Below are positions 5,777 through 6,975 of a stretch of DNA of 6,975 bases, piece after piece. The notes below the pieces were generated by a model, which worked only from the letters and a program-made list of their open reading frames with translations, did not search any database and had not been told where the DNA came from. Position numbers and translations under genes: made by a program. Numbering within the stretch: position 1 is the first letter of the stretch; every line of letters starts with the position of its first letter. Origin of the DNA: Dehalococcoidia bacterium (GTDB lineage: Bacteria > Chloroflexota > Dehalococcoidia > Dehalococcoidales > DAOWKM01). The stretch spans positions 1-6,975 of the forward strand of contig DAOWKM010000051.1 in NCBI GenBank assembly GCA_030643695.1, written 5' to 3'.

Positions 5777-5781
5777 TAAAG

Positions 5782-6975
5782 TTGGCTAAACAGATTATAT
5801 ATGGCGAGGAAGTCAGACATTATTTAAAAAAGGGAATAGATACTTTAGCTGATGCCGTCAAAGTGACCCTGGGACCTAAGGGGCATTGCGTGGCACTGGA
5901 GAGGAAATTTGGTGGACCGACAGTAATTGATGATGGGGTTACCATTGCCAAGGATATCGAGCTTCCCGACCCTTTTGAGAACATGGGGGTGCAGTTAGTT
6001 AAGGAGGCAGCCACCAAGACTAATGATGCTTGCGGTGATGGGACGACCACCTCAACTCTTCTAGCTCATGCTATTATTGCTGGCGGCTTTAAGAATATAG
6101 CTGCTGGTGCCGAGCCTATGGAGCTGAAGAGGGGCATTGAGAAGGCAACCGAGGCTATTGTTGATGAGCTTAAGAAAGCATCTACTGAGGTAAAGGGTAA
6201 GGAACAGATTGCTCAGATAGCCACTATAACTGCTGTTGATAGTGAGATTGGTGATTTAATTGCCGAGGTGATGGAGAAGGTAGGCAAGGATGGGGTTATT
6301 ACTGTTGAAGAATCCAAGGGGCTAAAGTATGAGACCGAGTATGTGGAGGGCATGAAGTTTGACCGTGGTTATATTAGCCCCTATTTCGTTACCAATGCCG
6401 AGCGGATGGCAACGGTATTAGAAGACCCTTATATCCTTATTACTGATAAGAAAATCTCGGCTGTTTCTGACCTGTTACCCGCTCTGGAGAAGATACTGCA
6501 GGTATCAAAGAATCTGCTTATCGTCGCTGAGGATGTGGATGGTGAAGCCTTAGCCACCCTAGTGGTTAACAAGCTACGGGGCACCCTTAATGTTCTGACA
6601 GTCAAGGCTCCTGGTTTTGGTGACCGGCGTAAGGCAATGCTGGAAGATATGGCGATTCTCACCGGCGGTAATGTAATTTCAGAAGAAGTAGGGCGGAAGC
6701 TAGACTCGGTTACCGTGGAAGACCTGGGTAGAGCTCGCCGGGTAACCGCCGATAAGGATAAGGCTACTATTGTTGAGGGTAAGGGCTCAGAAGAGGCGAT
6801 TAAGGGAAGGATAAAGCAGATTAAGGCTCAAATTGAGGAAACTACCTCTGATTTTGACCGGGAGAAACTTCAGGAAAGGCAAGCTAAACTGATAGGTGGG
6901 GTAGCTGTAATCAAGGTAGGAGCTGCTACTGAGGTTGAGCTTAAGGAGAGGAAACACCGGGTTGAGGATGCCCTA
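5782..6975 (+). CDS. groEL: Chaperonin GroEL (60 kDa), C-terminus beyond window
   Basis: The frame reads 398 codons from a TTG start to the window edge without a stop; the family is about 540 residues, so roughly the last quarter is missing. GroEL forms double seven-membered rings that bind unfolded proteins and fold them with ATP and GroES. The start MAKQIIYGEE is canonical. ATP-site motifs are LGPKG (30-34), DDGVT (50-54, Asp51) and GDGTTT (85-90, Asp86). Apical substrate-binding residues are seen in GYISPYF, LLPALEK and EALATLVVNKLRG. The catalytic aspartate matching E. coli Asp398 is the Asp of RVEDAL, three codons from the edge. Position 35-36 is His-Cys where Arg-Asn is usual, and Cys84 replaces the Ala usual before GDGTTT; His35 also fits my memory of Dehalococcoides-type GroEL. 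It is the second gene of the CIRCE operon. Confidence 0.97.
   Translation, partial: MAKQIIYGEEVRHYLKKGIDTLADAVKVTLGPKGHCVALERKFGGPTVIDDGVTIAKDIELPDPFENMGVQLVKEAATKTNDACGDGTTTSTLLAHAIIAGGFKNIAAGAEPMELKRGIEKATEAIVDELKKASTEVKGKEQIAQIATITAVDSEIGDLIAEVMEKVGKDGVITVEESKGLKYETEYVEGMKFDRGYISPYFVTNAERMATVLEDPYILITDKKISAVSDLLPALEKILQVSKNLLIVAEDVDGEALATLVVNKLRGTLNVLTVKAPGFGDRRKAMLEDMAILTGGNVISEEVGRKLDSVTVEDLGRARRVTADKDKATIVEGKGSEEAIKGRIKQIKAQIEETTSDFDREKLQERQAKLIGGVAVIKVGAATEVELKERKHRVEDAL

Noticed and set aside
5820..6050. Minus-strand frame opposite groEL (and another at 6429-6662)
   Set aside because: Antisense shadows of conserved GroEL codons.

Overview
The window looks like a chromosomal segment from an uncultivated member of the Chloroflexota, most likely class Dehalococcoidia. 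This rests mainly on how the GroEL N-terminal part reads (LGPKGH near residue 30, VIDDGVTIAKDIELPDPFENMG-like core), which resembles Dehalococcoides-type GroEL as I remember it. Supporting points are intermediate base composition (hand-counted lines of the antiporter gene reach about 55% G+C) and small single-domain regulators. The assignment is from memory of the families, not from a search.

Layout. Positions 1-774 (minus strand) hold a 258-codon reading frame open through the left window edge. It is a protein of unknown function with a possible nuclease-like core and is more A+T-rich than the rest. Positions 830-1001 (minus) carry two overlapping short frames that together look like the degraded 3' end of another gene. 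On the plus strand follow a CPA2-type cation:proton antiporter with a C-terminal RCK/TrkA-N domain (1053-2780) and a PlsY-like acyltransferase homologue (2887-3498). Three minus-strand genes converge on these: a DegV family lipid-binding protein (3516-4385), a PadR regulator (4507-4848) and a small XRE-type helix-turn-helix protein (4970-5209). Divergent from the XRE gene is the groES-groEL operon (5454 to the right edge), with a good sigma-A-like promoter and a CIRCE operator. GroEL starts with TTG and is cut by the window end after 398 codons.

How the parts relate. groES-groEL is a standard HrcA/CIRCE-controlled chaperonin operon. PlsY and DegV are both linked in general to acyl-group metabolism (acyl-phosphate to lysophosphatidate; fatty-acid binding for FakA), but here they converge and both lack residues normally conserved in their families, so a textbook role should not be assumed. 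Both small regulators have inverted repeats inside their own promoter regions, suggesting autoregulation. The XRE gene and the left-edge gene each have a -10 element exactly 6 nt before the ATG and no Shine-Dalgarno sequence, the signature of leaderless transcripts. I see no RNA gene, CRISPR array, insertion sequence or convincing intrinsic terminator. No clearly new multi-gene system is evident; the most novel-looking item is the left-edge gene with its adjoining remnant.
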